This document shows positions 29,588 through 29,757 of a stretch of DNA of 29,757 bases, in pieces. Positions within the stretch are counted from its first letter, which is position 1. Each line of letters opens with the position of its first letter. Both the position numbers and the translations under genes were made by a program. Under the pieces are notes generated by a model. It made no database searches, had not been told where the DNA came from, and saw nothing but the letters and a program-made list of their open reading frames with translations. Source of the DNA: Hofstenia miamia. Lineage: Eukaryota; Xenacoelomorpha; Acoela; Hofsteniidae. The DNA lies in the NCBI GenBank assembly GCA_900660155.1, contig CABFPE010000742.1:256779-286535 (forward strand), read 5' to 3'.

Positions 29588-29757
29588 TGTAGAATCATTG
29601 GCTGGTAGGGAAACTTAACTAGAAACTTAATTGACTCCACAAAGGTTTAAATAGCGTTTACAGAACAGCCACGATTCTGGAAAAAGGATTAACATAGAAT
29701 TTATAACATATAGATGTAACATTGGTAATTCATCCAAGTAACGAAACTACTTTAGGT
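29588..29757 (-). repeat. 5' LTR of the Gypsy element, partial
   Basis: The 170 bases up to the window end match the 3' LTR from 22134 with 3 substitutions and one 1-base indel in an A run. The remaining ~490 bases and the outer flank are beyond the window. Confidence 0.95.

Larger units (their letters stand above)
22134..29757 (-). mobile_element. Ty3/Gypsy LTR retrotransposon, nearly complete copy
   Basis: The element is bounded on the left by its 3' LTR (22134-22790) and on the right by its 5' LTR (from 29588, cut by the window end). Both LTR outer borders seen here start TGTAGAATC on the plus strand. In its own direction the order is PBS, leader, gag, pol (protease, RT, RNase H, integrase), a third ORF and the polypurine tract. 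Integrase after RNase H defines Ty3/Gypsy. The tRNA-Arg-type PBS resembles that of the 412/mdg1 group, which suggests but does not prove that lineage. Six in-frame stops and at least four frameshifts interrupt gag and pol. The target duplication cannot be checked because the right flank lies outside the window. Confidence 0.95.

Noticed and set aside
1..29757. tRNA, rRNA or other structured RNA genes
   Set aside because: No A-box/B-box pair, cloverleaf or rRNA-like segment was seen on either strand by eye; a covariance search could not be run.

Overview
The window is AT-rich nuclear DNA from an animal, most likely an invertebrate, built almost entirely of transposable elements. No ordinary host gene could be supported. 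The evidence is the element set (two kinds of LINE-type reverse transcriptase, a BED-finger hAT, a MULE and a Ty3/Gypsy LTR retrotransposon), the low coding density, the microsatellites and the GT-AG introns in the MULE. The species cannot be named from the sequence. Every element whose coding strand can be read lies on the minus strand.

Layout. 1-2723: two tandem duplications, then a decayed 5'-truncated LINE with linker, reverse transcriptase (RT) and C-terminal region. 2866-4617: a second, different RT element that has lost its catalytic palm by internal deletion. 4618-7010: AT-rich DNA with a short tandem repeat. 7011-8837: a complete hAT copy with matching terminal inverted repeats (TIRs) and a perfect 8-bp target duplication; its transposase is broken. 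8838-13381: mostly unassignable DNA with a possible piggyBac-like C-terminal scrap and TA microsatellites. 13382-14052: a unit with two TGACGTCA palindromes followed by a 63-bp minisatellite; a related unit lies inverted at 17602-17681. 14438-15501: A-rich, coding-like DNA of unknown origin. 15503-17468: LINE RT pieces on both sides of a 1,000-N gap. 17682-19751: no gene; one promoter-like motif pair. 19752-20753: a MULE transposase gene fragment whose frame is restored across three short introns (38, 43 and 91 nt). 22134-29757: a Ty3/Gypsy element on the minus strand, complete except that the window cuts its 5' LTR.

The Gypsy element is the best-preserved system. In its own direction it runs 5' LTR, tRNA-Arg-type primer-binding site, leader, gag with a zinc knuckle, a -1 frameshift site (TTTAAAT directly before the gag stop), then protease, RT, RNase H and integrase with a GPY/F module, then a basic tail, an intact 205-codon third ORF of unknown function, a polypurine tract and the 3' LTR. 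Gag and pol carry six in-frame stops and at least four frameshifts, and the RT active site is destroyed, so this copy cannot move by itself. Its LTRs differ at only 3 bases plus one indel over the 170 bases that can be compared, so the insertion is fairly young.

The observations most worth following are the third ORF, the gag-pol frameshift signal, the tiny MULE introns, and the minisatellite with its inverted relative. Several single N characters sit exactly on duplication junctions and point to assembly artefacts.
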